Assembly (NCBI GenBank): GCA_020639295.1
Contig: JACKGY010000003.1
Location: forward strand, 682,001 to 746,000
Length of the DNA stretch: 64,000 nt
Direction of reading: 5' to 3'
Origin: Planctomycetota bacterium
GTDB taxonomy: Bacteria; Planctomycetota; GCA-002687715; DRQF01
Positions within the stretch are counted from its first letter, which is position 1. Each line of letters begins with the position of its first letter. Below the pieces are notes generated by a model. It saw only the letters and a list, made by a program, of their open reading frames with translations. It was not told the DNA's origin and searched no databases. A program made the position numbers and the translations under genes. Below, one piece after another: positions 47,489 through 56,749 of this stretch.

Positions 47489-50122
47489 ATGTGCCCGGCC
47501 GAGAACGACACCGCCGCCTCCGATCCGCGCGACGAGCCCCATGACTCGCTCGACGCCGAGGCGACCCTGCAGCAGGCCTCGGATCAGGGCGGCGCCGCGC
47601 CCTCGGTCCGCCGTCTCGGGCCCTACCGGCTCCTCCACGAGCTGGGACGCGGCGGCCAGGGCTTCGTCTACCTGGCCGAGGACGAACGCCTGCGCCGGCG
47701 CGTCGCCCTCAAGATCCTGCCCCAGGGCCAGCTCTTCGGCACCGCCTCGCGCATCCGGTTCGAGCGCGAGGCCGAGGCGGCCAGCAAGCTCGACCACCCC
47801 GGCATCGCCCGGGTCTACGAGCTGGGCGAGCACGAGGGCATGCCCTTCATCGCCATGGAGTACGTCCGCGGGCGGACCCTCGCCAGCCTCATCGCCGAGG
47901 CGGCCCACGGCGGTCCACGCGACGACGGCACCACCGAGGTGCGGCTCGACAGCTCGGTCGAGGCCACGACCCCCAGGACCTCGAGCAGCGGCGGTGGCAG
48001 CGCGGACACGCCGCGGCTCTCCGGCAACCGCGAGGCCCTCAACACCGTCGTCCGCTTCGTCATCAGCGCCGCTCGCGCCCTGCACGCCGCCCACGAGACC
48101 GGCCTCGTCCACCGCGACATCAAACCGGGCAACCTCATGGTGCGCGACGACGGCAGCGCCTGCGTGCTCGATTTCGGCCTCGCCCGCGACGACAGCACGG
48201 TCACCGCCACGCTCACCCAGACCGGCGACGTCGTCGGCACGCCGGCCTACATGGCGCCGGAGCAGGTGCTCGGCCAGCATCGTCGCATCGATCGCCGCAC
48301 CGACGTCTACGCCCTCGGTGTCTCGCTCTTCGAAGCCTGCACGCTGCAGCGCCCCTTCCAGGGTCGAACCCGTCAGGATCTCTACGAGGCCATCAGCCAC
48401 CGCGAGCCGGTGGCGCCGCGGCGCCTCAACCCGCAGATCGACCGCGACCTCGAGGCGATCATCCTGACCGCGATGGACAAGAACCCGGACCGGCGCTACG
48501 CCACGGCCCTCGGCCTGGCCGAGGATCTCGAGCGCCTCCTCCGTCGCGAACCGGTCGCCGCCCGCCCCGCCGGTCCTCTGGTGAAGAGCGCCCGCTGGCT
48601 GCAGCGCAACGCGGCCGTCGCCCTGGCCGGCGCGGCGGTGATCCTGGCCCTTCTGGTCGCGGCGCTGGTCTTCTACACCAAGGAGCGCGAGGCGAGCCGC
48701 GCCCGCGACCAGGCTCGCGCCGAGGCGACGCGCCGGGGCGAGGCCCTCGCCGCCGAGACCCGCGAGCGCCGGCTCAAGGAGAAGGCCCTCGCCGACTACG
48801 AGCGACTGGCCGACGTCAAGCGCCTCGAGGCGGCCAACCGTCAGGCCGACCTCCTGTTCCCGCCGGCGCCGGAGCTGATCCCCCGGATCGCCGCCTGGCA
48901 TCGCGACTACGATCCCCTGCTCACCCGCCTGCCGGAACACGAGGCCCTGCTCGCGGACTTGCGCGGCCGCGGCCAGCGCAGCGCCGACGCCGGCTGGCGC
49001 TTCGAGGACGAGCGTCTGCAATTTCAGCACGACGTGCTGGCCGAGCTGGTGACCGATCTCGAACGCTTCCGCGACGATCCGCTCGGCCCGATGAAGACCA
49101 TGGCCCGGCGGCTCGAGCTGGCGCGCGCGATCCGCCCGGCCACGATCGAGGACGCGGCCGCGGCCTGGCGCGCGGCCGCCCGGCGCCTGGCCGCCAACCC
49201 GCGCTACGATGGCCTCGAACTCCCTCCTCAGCTCGGCCTGATCCCGCTCGGGCCCGATCCCGATTCCGGCCTCGAGGAGTTCCTCCACTGGCTGAGTCAC
49301 GCGGGGCCGATCCCGGAGCGCGACGCCGCCGGCCGGCTGCCGCTCGACGAGGAGGTCGGCATCGTCATGGTGCTCCTGCCGGCCGCGACGGCGCTGCTCG
49401 GCTCCCAGCGCGACGATCCGGCGCTGCCCAACTACGACCCGATCTCGCAGCCCGACGAGCAGCCGGTGCATCCGATCGCGCTCGCGCCCTACTTCATCGC
49501 CAAGCACGAGATCGACCAGGCCCAGTGGCTGCGGATGTTCGGCGTCAACCCGAGCAAGTACGGCGCCGGTGCCCGGCACCCGGCCTTCAAGCATCCGGTG
49601 ACCCTGATGCACCCGGCCGAGAACCTGTCCTGGAACGACGCCATGCGCTTCCTGCCCCGCGTCGACCTCGACCTGCCCACCGAAGCCGAGTGGGAACACG
49701 CGGCCCGCGCCGGCCTGAACCAGGTCTGGGCCGGCACCTCCAGGGTCGAGGAGCTGGTGCGCTACGCCAACGTCAAGGGCGAGGAGACCCGCGCGGTCGG
49801 CTCGACCGACGTCCAGGTCGGCCACGTCGACGACTTCATCCTGCACGCGCCCATCGGCAGCTTCAGGCCCAACGCCTTCGGTCTCTGCGACATGTCGGGC
49901 AATGTCTGGGAATGGTGCCTCGACGGCGTCCTCGACCGCTACCCACCCGACCCGGGCCCCCGCGGCCTCGGCGCCGACACCGGCCCCGAAGGCCTCCGCG
50001 CCTTTCGTGGCGGCAACTTCAACTATCCCGCCCCGGTCTCCCGCATCGCCCTCCGCGGCGCCGACTACCCCGACTACCGCAGCGGCTACATCGGCATCCG
50101 CCCCGTCCGCGCCTTGCGTTGA
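47489..50122 (+). CDS. Receptor Ser/Thr protein kinase fused to FGE-sulfatase-like domain
   Basis: This 877-residue protein has a Hanks-type kinase domain (about 50-330) with LGRGGQGFVYLA, VALKIL, HRDIKPGN (His208) and GTPAYMAPEQ. A Ser/Thr-rich insert of about 50 residues (STEATTPRTSSSGGGS-like) interrupts it after the hinge. One TM helix (about 373-395) and a coiled-coil stretch follow. The C-terminal domain (about 625-877) is of the FGE-sulfatase/SUMF1 type: EIDQAQWLRMFGVNPS, LPTEAEWEHAAR, GLCDMSGNVWEWC, RAFRGGNFN. This architecture suggests an extracytoplasmic binding domain driving the kinase. It is divergent from the helicase pair. Confidence 0.92.
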   Translation: MCPAENDTAASDPRDEPHDSLDAEATLQQASDQGGAAPSVRRLGPYRLLHELGRGGQGFVYLAEDERLRRRVALKILPQGQLFGTASRIRFEREAEAASKLDHPGIARVYELGEHEGMPFIAMEYVRGRTLASLIAEAAHGGPRDDGTTEVRLDSSVEATTPRTSSSGGGSADTPRLSGNREALNTVVRFVISAARALHAAHETGLVHRDIKPGNLMVRDDGSACVLDFGLARDDSTVTATLTQTGDVVGTPAYMAPEQVLGQHRRIDRRTDVYALGVSLFEACTLQRPFQGRTRQDLYEAISHREPVAPRRLNPQIDRDLEAIILTAMDKNPDRRYATALGLAEDLERLLRREPVAARPAGPLVKSARWLQRNAAVALAGAAVILALLVAALVFYTKEREASRARDQARAEATRRGEALAAETRERRLKEKALADYERLADVKRLEAANRQADLLFPPAPELIPRIAAWHRDYDPLLTRLPEHEALLADLRGRGQRSADAGWRFEDERLQFQHDVLAELVTDLERFRDDPLGPMKTMARRLELARAIRPATIEDAAAAWRAAARRLAANPRYDGLELPPQLGLIPLGPDPDSGLEEFLHWLSHAGPIPERDAAGRLPLDEEVGIVMVLLPAATALLGSQRDDPALPNYDPISQPDEQPVHPIALAPYFIAKHEIDQAQWLRMFGVNPSKYGAGARHPAFKHPVTLMHPAENLSWNDAMRFLPRVDLDLPTEAEWEHAARAGLNQVWAGTSRVEELVRYANVKGEETRAVGSTDVQVGHVDDFILHAPIGSFRPNAFGLCDMSGNVWEWCLDGVLDRYPPDPGPRGLGADTGPEGLRAFRGGNFNYPAPVSRIALRGADYPDYRSGYIGIRPVRALR

Positions 50123-50663
50123 ATCGGAAAGGCGCAAGCGGCCGTCTTCATCGGCTCTTCTCCTCCTGCTCGAATCCACACCGCCGAGTCCTCCCACGGC
50201 GCGGCCTGCTGACCGGACCTCCAGCCGATGTCCTCCTGACGGAAACCGGCCTCGATTCGCGGCTCGACCGCGAGCCGACAATCCCCCCGGCCACTCACGC
50301 GGTCGGTCAACGACGTGCCGCGAGGGTGGCGCATCAAGAGCAGGAAGGCCCACCGCTCACTCGGAACCCGGAGCGAGTCGAGACCAAATCGCGCTTGACG
50401 AGGGACGGATCGAGGAGTACGGAAGGACGACAGGACTCGACGATCAGGGCATGATGTTGGCCTGATCGGTCGCGTGGAGAGAATCGTCAGGAAGCCCGGA
50501 CCGAACGGCGCGACGAACTCGACCCGGAAAGCTCCATGAGCAAGTCGGAGCGACGGTCGGCCCCGGCGTCGCCCGCGACCGACCGCGCGGCCGTCGCCAC
50601 CAGACCAGGACCCTGACGGACCGCTGCCTGGACTGGATCCCTGCTCCGCCGAGAGGAATGCCG
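50123..50663. other. Long intergenic region (no gene seen)
   Basis: The 541 bp after the kinase gene have open frames on both strands but with low-complexity, Arg/Ser/Pro-rich translations and no Shine-Dalgarno sequence. I recognise no domain, tRNA or the dispersed hairpin repeat. It is unusually long for this window and may be the decayed remains of a gene or the leader of the next gene. GAGAGGA at 50651-50657 serves the downstream start. Confidence 0.4.
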
Positions 50664-52625
50664 ATGACAAGCATGAGAATCGAACCGGATTGGCTTCTCG
50701 ACCAGAAGCTGGCTGCAATCATCGAGGCGGCGAAGCTCAGCGACGACGAACGCGCCGCGCTGGACAAGCCCAAGCGCGACAGTTCGAAGTCCAACAAGGC
50801 CGAGTTCCTGCGGACCGACGGGCGGCGGATCTGGGAAGAGATCCTGATCTCGAGTCTCCCCCCTCACATCCTGCGCAATCACCGCCCGTTCACCGACGAG
50901 GAGCTGGCGCGGATCCGCGAGGCGACCCGATCCTCGTTCGCTTCCGACGGACATGCGGGTGCGGATGCTGCACCGCCGATCGCCGGCCAGGAGTCGGGTG
51001 TCGACTGGAGGAAGTCCCGGAGATTCAGATTCTGGACCGGCATCATCCTCGTCGTGATCGGTTTCGCGGTCATCATCGGAATCTACTTCCTCCTGCCCTG
51101 GATCTCCGAGCACCTGCGCGGGCGCGACGTCAAGGACAAGATCACCACCATCGACAGGGACCTTCGCGAACTCCAGGCCTCGCTCGCCAGGGAGGACTTC
51201 GAGAATCTCACCAAAAATGTCGACGCAGCGATCGAGCAGATCGGTCGACTCGACGCCGAGACGGTCGGCATCCCGAAGCTCCATGACGGCATGATGGGGG
51301 TCAAGAGCCGCCTAGAGGCAGCAGTCATGGGCGTCAACGAGAGGATCAAGGCCATCGACGGAGTCGCCGAGGGCCTGAAGGATCTCCTCCAGCAGATGAA
51401 GGCCGCCACCGAACAGGCGCCCGAGGGCGCCGATCCCGCAGCTGGAGGAACTGGGCCTCTCGGCCAGAGGATCAAGAACCTGGATGCCTTCCTCAAGAAG
51501 TCCACGACCGATCGAGAGTTCACGGAGGCCGGGACGGAGCTGTCTAAGGAACTCAGCGCCGACATCAAAGCCATCGATACCCTGCGCGGCCATATTGAAG
51601 CCATGCGCGACGCCCGACGACCGGCGTTCGAGGACGGGCGGTTGTTGAACGAGACGGATCGCAAGGTCCTCGACGGCAAATCCGACGACCTTCGGGATTC
51701 GACCGTGAAGACAACGAAGGAGATCGAGCAGCTCGGCTACTTCGGCAAGAGCACGAGCGCCGATCTCTACTGGCGGTACTTCACCAGGGAACAGGCCGTC
51801 GCACTCGGCCGGCTCCTGGCCGCCGCGAATGCCCCGGAGATCGACCTCCAAGGCACAATTGACCGGATCTCCCAACATGGCCAGACCTGGTTGGAGAAGG
51901 TCGAGAAGGTCAGGCTCGACGAACAGGATCGGAAAGTCCTGGAGTCTCTCTCGGGAGCCCTGACGGCAAGTAGCGCGACCGCCAAGACCATGGACGAGGC
52001 CGCGGCGGAACTCAAGTCATCGACCGAGCGCCTCGGCGAGGAGATCTCGCAGATCTCGGGCAAATCGACCGAAAGCACCAGCAAGGAGACTCCGCAGACC
52101 CCGGGAAGTCCCACGGAGAGGCCCGAGAAGGACTCCAACCCGCTCGAGGAGACCAGGAGGGCCATCGTCGACCTGCGGAGCAGGATCCTGACGGCCAACA
52201 ACCACCTGGCGACGTCGCGCGCCTTCGTCGACGACGCAAAGGAGGTGACGAGCAGACTCCGTGACCTCGAGGATGCCACCAAGAAGCTCGTCGAGTACCA
52301 GTATCAGGTGGCCTTCGAGGGGGCGAGTCCCGCCATCTGGCTGCTCTTCGCCATCGGCGGCATGTTCGTCACCTTCGGCATGACCTCGGTCCTGAAGAGC
52401 GTCCGCCTCCTGGAACTCGAGCGCGCGGAGAAGACCTGGCGTCGCCGCGCGCGGGGCGACGCGGTGCTGGCCACGGCCCTGCTGTCGGTGGGTATCGACC
52501 CCGACGTGGTGATGCGGGCGATCCATGTCGGGCTGCCCGCCGACGATTCCGAGTCGATCCAGGTGGCGACGCCAATCTCCCAGACCATCGGCGAGATCGC
52601 CAAGGCGATTCGCGCCAAGCCCTAG
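50664..52625 (+). CDS. Coiled-coil membrane protein, unknown family
   Basis: This protein of 653 residues (ATG 50664, six bases after AGGA; ATG 50658 is too close). The N-terminal part (1-120) is hydrophilic and helical. TM1 (about 123-144) is followed by a long, heptad-rich region (about 150-550) of Leu/Lys/Glu/Asp with few Pro, then TM2 (about 557-577) and a helical tail. The topology predicts a large coiled coil outside the cytoplasm between two anchors. The codons are visibly less GC3-biased than neighbouring genes (AAA, ATT, ACA occur), so transfer is possible. Function unknown. Confidence 0.75.
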   Translation: MTSMRIEPDWLLDQKLAAIIEAAKLSDDERAALDKPKRDSSKSNKAEFLRTDGRRIWEEILISSLPPHILRNHRPFTDEELARIREATRSSFASDGHAGADAAPPIAGQESGVDWRKSRRFRFWTGIILVVIGFAVIIGIYFLLPWISEHLRGRDVKDKITTIDRDLRELQASLAREDFENLTKNVDAAIEQIGRLDAETVGIPKLHDGMMGVKSRLEAAVMGVNERIKAIDGVAEGLKDLLQQMKAATEQAPEGADPAAGGTGPLGQRIKNLDAFLKKSTTDREFTEAGTELSKELSADIKAIDTLRGHIEAMRDARRPAFEDGRLLNETDRKVLDGKSDDLRDSTVKTTKEIEQLGYFGKSTSADLYWRYFTREQAVALGRLLAAANAPEIDLQGTIDRISQHGQTWLEKVEKVRLDEQDRKVLESLSGALTASSATAKTMDEAAAELKSSTERLGEEISQISGKSTESTSKETPQTPGSPTERPEKDSNPLEETRRAIVDLRSRILTANNHLATSRAFVDDAKEVTSRLRDLEDATKKLVEYQYQVAFEGASPAIWLLFAIGGMFVTFGMTSVLKSVRLLELERAEKTWRRRARGDAVLATALLSVGIDPDVVMRAIHVGLPADDSESIQVATPISQTIGEIAKAIRAKP

Positions 52626-52632
52626 CTCCTGG

Positions 52633-52669
52633 CCGCTGAACGACCCGTCGAAGCCAGGTCGTTCAGCGG
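52633..52669. terminator. Hairpin between convergent genes
   Basis: A 13-bp perfect stem (CCGCTGAACGACC with GGTCGTTCAGCGG, 11-base loop) lies in the 37-bp gap and covers the stop codon of the minus-strand gene. It can end both transcripts. There is no T-tract. Confidence 0.65.
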
Positions 52670-53523
52670 ATGCCGAGGCCGGCGGGGAGTTCGGGGGCGA
52701 GGAGGAAGGCGCCGGCGCGGCCGGCGGTCTCGAGGTCGTCGAGGGTGGCTGGGGCGAGCGGCGGGAAGACGAAGGCCAGGTCGAAGTCGCCCCGGCGGGC
52801 CTCGAGGACGAGTTCGCCGAGGTCGCCACCGACGGCCAGGTGAGCCGGCGCGTCGAGGCCGGCGCAGAGCGGCAGGAGGACGTCCTCGTCGACCCGCTGG
52901 GCGCCGATGCGATCGGCACCCTCCCGGCCGCGGAGATCGAGCCGCCAGAGGAAGGCGCCGGCGCGGGCCACGGCGGCGACCCAGTCCGGACCACGGCGAT
53001 CGAGCTCGTCGATCAGCGGCCCCACCTCGTCGAAGACCACGAAGGGCTCGGCCCCGACCGCGCTCAGGAAGGGCAGGAAGCCGGAGCAGCGCTGCGGCGG
53101 CAGGCCGATCAGGCGGCGCGTCGCCGGACGCGGAGAACGCCCGCGGTCGACCAGCAGCGCCAGCTCGCGGGCGGGCGCGCCCCCGACCCGGCCGATGGGC
53201 GTCCGGGCGACGCCGATCGGGTCGAGTCGCTCCTTGAATTCGGCCTCGTCCAGGCTGCGGATCTCGAGGCCCTCGCCGCAGGCGAGCACCTCGCCGAGAT
53301 CGGCGAAACGGTCGAGGTCGGCCCGGAAGACCGGCGCGCCGGCGCCGGCACCGGCGCCGAGGGCCGACTCGATGGCGAGGAGCGCCGGATCCTCGAAGTC
53401 GAGCAGCTCGCGACCGCAGAGGATCTCGACCCGGTCGCCGTCGCGCAGGACGAGGACGTGACCGGTGTGGAATTCGTCCGGCAGCGGATCGCCGTCGGGC
53501 AGGATGATGCGTGACCAGGCCAT
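52663..53523 (-). CDS. Unknown protein coupled to serA
   Basis: This 286-residue soluble protein starts one base after the serA stop, so it is translationally coupled. No signal peptide or TM is seen. It is rich in Gly, Ala, Leu and Asp and has no clear repeats. Segments such as GLPPQRCSGFLPFLSAVG and FVVFDEVGPLIDELDRRGPDW suggest an alpha/beta fold. I do not recognise the family. Position suggests a role linked to serine synthesis or its regulation, but this is inference. Confidence 0.7.
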   Translation of the reverse strand: MAWSRIILPDGDPLPDEFHTGHVLVLRDGDRVEILCGRELLDFEDPALLAIESALGAGAGAGAPVFRADLDRFADLGEVLACGEGLEIRSLDEAEFKERLDPIGVARTPIGRVGGAPARELALLVDRGRSPRPATRRLIGLPPQRCSGFLPFLSAVGAEPFVVFDEVGPLIDELDRRGPDWVAAVARAGAFLWRLDLRGREGADRIGAQRVDEDVLLPLCAGLDAPAHLAVGGDLGELVLEARRGDFDLAFVFPPLAPATLDDLETAGRAGAFLLAPELPAGLGIR

Positions 53524-53524
53524 C

Positions 53525-55114
53525 TCAGCTCCTCGGCTCCGCGTCCACGTGGGCTACGGAGACCACCCCCTCGATCGACCGGAGCGCGGCGAGCAGGCTC
53601 CCGGAGGGCTTGTCGTCCAGGTTGAAGACCGCCAGCGCCTCGCCGCCCCGCTCCCGGCGGCCCAGCGACATGTTGCCGACGTTCACCCCCGCGCTGCCGA
53701 GCGCGCCGGCGATCTGGCCGAGCACGCCGGGCCGGTCCTGGTTGTGGACGATGAGCATGTGCCCTTCCGGGACCGAGTCGATGTTGTGGCCGCCGAGCCG
53801 CACCACGCGCAGGTTGTGACGGCCGAAGGTGGTGCCGGCGATGGCGCGATCGCCCGCGCCGCCGTCGAGCACGAAGTAGAGCAGCGAGCGGAAGCTGCGA
53901 TGCGAGTCGCGGGTCGTCTCCTCGATCTCCAGCCCCAGCTCGGCGGCGCGTTCGCGGGCGTTGAGCACGTTGACGTCGGGCCCGAGGAAGGGCGCGAGAT
54001 AGCCCTTGAGGAAGTGGGCGGTGAGCGCGCGGACGTTGCGGCTGGTGGTGGTCCCGTAGTAGCGGGCGCTGAGCCGCGAGGACCGGCCCTCGAGACCGGC
54101 GACGATGCGCCCGAGGCGCTCGGCGAGCTCGAGGTAGGGCTCGATCTGCCCGCGGGTCGACTCGTCGATCTCGAGACCGTTGACCGCGCCCCGCAGGCCG
54201 CGTCCGAGCAGGTAGTCGGTGGTCTGGGCGAGCACGTTGCGGGCGACGATCTCCTGGGCCTCCAGCGTCGAGGCGCCGAGGTGCGGGGTCACCACGACCC
54301 GCTCGTCGCGGAGCAGCGGCGACTCGAACGGCGGTTCGACCTCGAAGACGTCGAGCGCGGCGCCGCTCACCTGCCCGCTCTCGAGCGCGGCCTGAAGCGC
54401 CGCCTCGTCGATCAGCCCGCCGCGGGCGCAGTTGATCAGGGCGACGCCCGGCTTCATCGCCGCCAGCGCCGCCGCGTCGATCATGTGGCGCGTGCTCTCC
54501 ATCAGCGGCACGTGGAGGCTGACCACGTCGGCGCGGCGGTAAAGCCCCGGCAGGTCGAGCAGCTCGATGCCGGCCGCCGCCGCCACCGAGGCGGTCGCCA
54601 CCGGATCGTAGCCGACGACGGTCATCCCGAGGCCGCGGGCCTTCTCGGCGACCAGGCGACCGATCCGGCCCAGGCCCACCAGACCGAGAACCTTGCCCGC
54701 CACCTCCCGGCCGGTGAAGGCCGCCGGCTTGAACTCACCCCCGCGCAGCGCCTGGTCGGCGCGCGGGATGCGGCGGTAGAGGGCGAGCATCATCGCGACG
54801 GCATGCTCGGCCGCGGAGTTGGAGTTGGCGCCCGGGGTGTTCATCACCAGGACGCCACGACGGGTCGCGGCGGCGACGTCGATGTTGTCGACTCCGGTTC
54901 CGGCCCTCCCGACCACCCGCAGGCGACGGCCGGCCGCGAGCAGCTCGTCGGTCACCTTGGTCCGAGACCGGACGATCAGGGCCTCGTAGTCGACGATCTC
55001 CCGGAGCAAGTCGTCGGCGGTGATGCCGGCGCGATCGACGATCTCCACCCCCTCCTCGGCGAGGCTGGCGAGGATGGCCGGATCGAGGCGGTCGGCGATC
55101 AGGATGCGGTTCAT
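53525..55114 (-). CDS. serA: D-3-phosphoglycerate dehydrogenase SerA (long form)
   Basis: This 529-residue enzyme oxidises 3-phosphoglycerate, the first step of serine synthesis. The N-terminal substrate-binding part has IVRSRTKV and VGRAGTGVDNID. The NAD motif is LGLVGLGRIGRLVA. Catalytic residues lie in NCARGGLIDE, the DVFEVEPP glutamate and PHLGASTLEA. After the dehydrogenase comes the intervening domain (about 315-450) and a C-terminal ACT domain (LIVHNQDRPGVLGQIAGALG), where serine feedback would bind. Length matches the long form. It is upstream of an unknown coupled gene and divergent from lysine aminotransferase. Confidence 0.97.
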   Translation of the reverse strand: MNRILIADRLDPAILASLAEEGVEIVDRAGITADDLLREIVDYEALIVRSRTKVTDELLAAGRRLRVVGRAGTGVDNIDVAAATRRGVLVMNTPGANSNSAAEHAVAMMLALYRRIPRADQALRGGEFKPAAFTGREVAGKVLGLVGLGRIGRLVAEKARGLGMTVVGYDPVATASVAAAAGIELLDLPGLYRRADVVSLHVPLMESTRHMIDAAALAAMKPGVALINCARGGLIDEAALQAALESGQVSGAALDVFEVEPPFESPLLRDERVVVTPHLGASTLEAQEIVARNVLAQTTDYLLGRGLRGAVNGLEIDESTRGQIEPYLELAERLGRIVAGLEGRSSRLSARYYGTTTSRNVRALTAHFLKGYLAPFLGPDVNVLNARERAAELGLEIEETTRDSHRSFRSLLYFVLDGGAGDRAIAGTTFGRHNLRVVRLGGHNIDSVPEGHMLIVHNQDRPGVLGQIAGALGSAGVNVGNMSLGRRERGGEALAVFNLDDKPSGSLLAALRSIEGVVSVAHVDAEPRS

Positions 55115-55303
55115 GTCCAGGTCCCTCGGAGGTGGTTCCCCCGACCATAACAGCCGGGAGGCCGGGGCGACACCGAGCAGAACGGACGACCGCGACAAGG
55201 CGGCCCCGGGCCTCGCTTGAAGCGGCCGGGGCGAAGGTGGTAGCGTCCACGGGGCGGTCGCGCCCACGTTCCGAATCCACCTCGAGCAGCCAGGAATTCA
55301 GCC

Positions 55304-56614
55304 ATGACTCCCCTCGGCGCCGCTGACGTCCACAGCACCCTGAAACGTTACATGTTGGCCGACGGCTTTCCGGTCGTCTTCGACTTCGAGAAGAGCCACG
55401 GAGCCTACCTGCACGACTCCAAGAGCGGGCGTGACTACCTCGACCTGTTCAGCTTCTTCGCCTCGCAGCCGATCGGCTTCAACCATCCCGGGATGAAGGA
55501 CGCCGACTACCTCGCGCGCCTGCTCCGCGCCGCCGGCACCAAGCCGACCAACTCCGACGTCTACACGGTCGAGATGGCCAGCTTCGTGCGCAGCTTCGCC
55601 GAGATCTGCATTCCCGAGAGCCACCGCCACCATCTCTTCTTCGTCGAAGGCGGCGCCCTCGCGGTCGAGAACGCCCTGAAGACGGCCTTCGACTGGAAGT
55701 ACCGCAAGAACCAGCAGAAGGGCGGCCCCGACACCGAGAACCTCGAGATCCTGCACTTCCGTCGCGCCTTCCACGGCCGCAGCGGCTACACCCTGTCGCT
55801 GACCAACACCCGCGACCCGAGGAAGTACCAGTACTTCCCCAAGTTCGACTGGCCGCGCGTCGACACCCCGGCCGCGCGCTTCCCCCTCGAGGGACCGGCG
55901 CTGACCGCGGTGGCCGAGGCCGAGGCCGCGACCATCGCCCAGATCGAGGCCGCCTTCGCTCAGCGACCGGACCGGATCGCCGCGATCATCGTCGAGACCA
56001 TCCAGGGCGAGGGCGGTGACAACCACTTCCGCCCCGAGTTCATGCGCGAACTGCGCCGGATCGCCGACGAGCGCGACGCCCTGCTCATCTTCGACGAGGT
56101 CCAGTGCGGCATGGGCCTGACCGGCAACTGGTGGGCCTGGCAGGGACTCGGCGTCGAGCCCGACATCTTCGCCTTCGGCAAGAAGGCGCAGGTCTGCGGC
56201 ATCGCCGCCAACCGGCGGATCGACGACGTCGATTCGGTGTTCAAGATCGCCAGCCGCATCAACTCCACCTGGGGTGGCAACCTGGTCGACATGGTGCGCT
56301 GCGAGCGCTACCTGCAGGTCATCGCCGAGAACCGGCTGCTCGAGAACGCCCGGACGGTCGGCGCCCGGGTCCGCGCCGAGCTGGAACGGGTCGCCGCCGA
56401 CACCGGCAAGATCAGCAACGTCCGCGGCCGCGGCCTGATGATCGCCTTCGATCTGCCCGACGAGGACCGGCGCAGCGCCCTGCAGAAGAGCCTGTTCGAG
56501 CACGGGGTGATGATGCTGCCCTGCGGGCTGGTCAGCATGCGCTTCCGGCCGGTCCTGGACCTCAGGCCGGAGGACGGCGACGTCGCCGTCGAGCGGATCG
56601 CCGCCTCGCTCTGA
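55304..56614 (+). CDS. lat: L-lysine 6-aminotransferase
   Basis: This 436-residue class-III PLP aminotransferase matches lysine 6-aminotransferase (Lat): YMLADGFPVVFDFEKSHG and FASQPIGFNHPGM at the N-terminus, LFFVEGGALAVENALK in the core, IFDEVQCGMGLTG, and the PLP Lys in FAFGKKAQVCG. Lat transfers the epsilon-amino group of lysine to 2-oxoglutarate, giving a semialdehyde that cyclises to piperideine-6-carboxylate. It may feed lysine catabolism or osmolyte or antibiotic routes. No companion dehydrogenase is adjacent. CAGGAATTCAGCC precedes the ATG. Confidence 0.94.
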   Translation: MTPLGAADVHSTLKRYMLADGFPVVFDFEKSHGAYLHDSKSGRDYLDLFSFFASQPIGFNHPGMKDADYLARLLRAAGTKPTNSDVYTVEMASFVRSFAEICIPESHRHHLFFVEGGALAVENALKTAFDWKYRKNQQKGGPDTENLEILHFRRAFHGRSGYTLSLTNTRDPRKYQYFPKFDWPRVDTPAARFPLEGPALTAVAEAEAATIAQIEAAFAQRPDRIAAIIVETIQGEGGDNHFRPEFMRELRRIADERDALLIFDEVQCGMGLTGNWWAWQGLGVEPDIFAFGKKAQVCGIAANRRIDDVDSVFKIASRINSTWGGNLVDMVRCERYLQVIAENRLLENARTVGARVRAELERVAADTGKISNVRGRGLMIAFDLPDEDRRSALQKSLFEHGVMMLPCGLVSMRFRPVLDLRPEDGDVAVERIAASL

Positions 56615-56749
56615 GCTTCGGGAACGGCCCCCCCGGGCCCCGAAGTCGCCCGGGCTGGCCGCGACCGGCCCGGAACGCTATTCTCGTGGCCGGCGTCGGG
56701 TCCGCGCGACCCGGCGCCGGCCTTCGCTTTCGCGGTCCGGAGTGTCTCC

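Noticed and set aside
47396..50353. 985-codon frame opposite the kinase-FGE gene
   Set aside because: It is the antisense shadow of a gene with clear kinase and FGE motifs.
50086..50718. A gene on the minus strand in the long gap
   Set aside because: There is no recognisable domain, the frame crosses into both neighbours, and no ribosome-binding site is seen.
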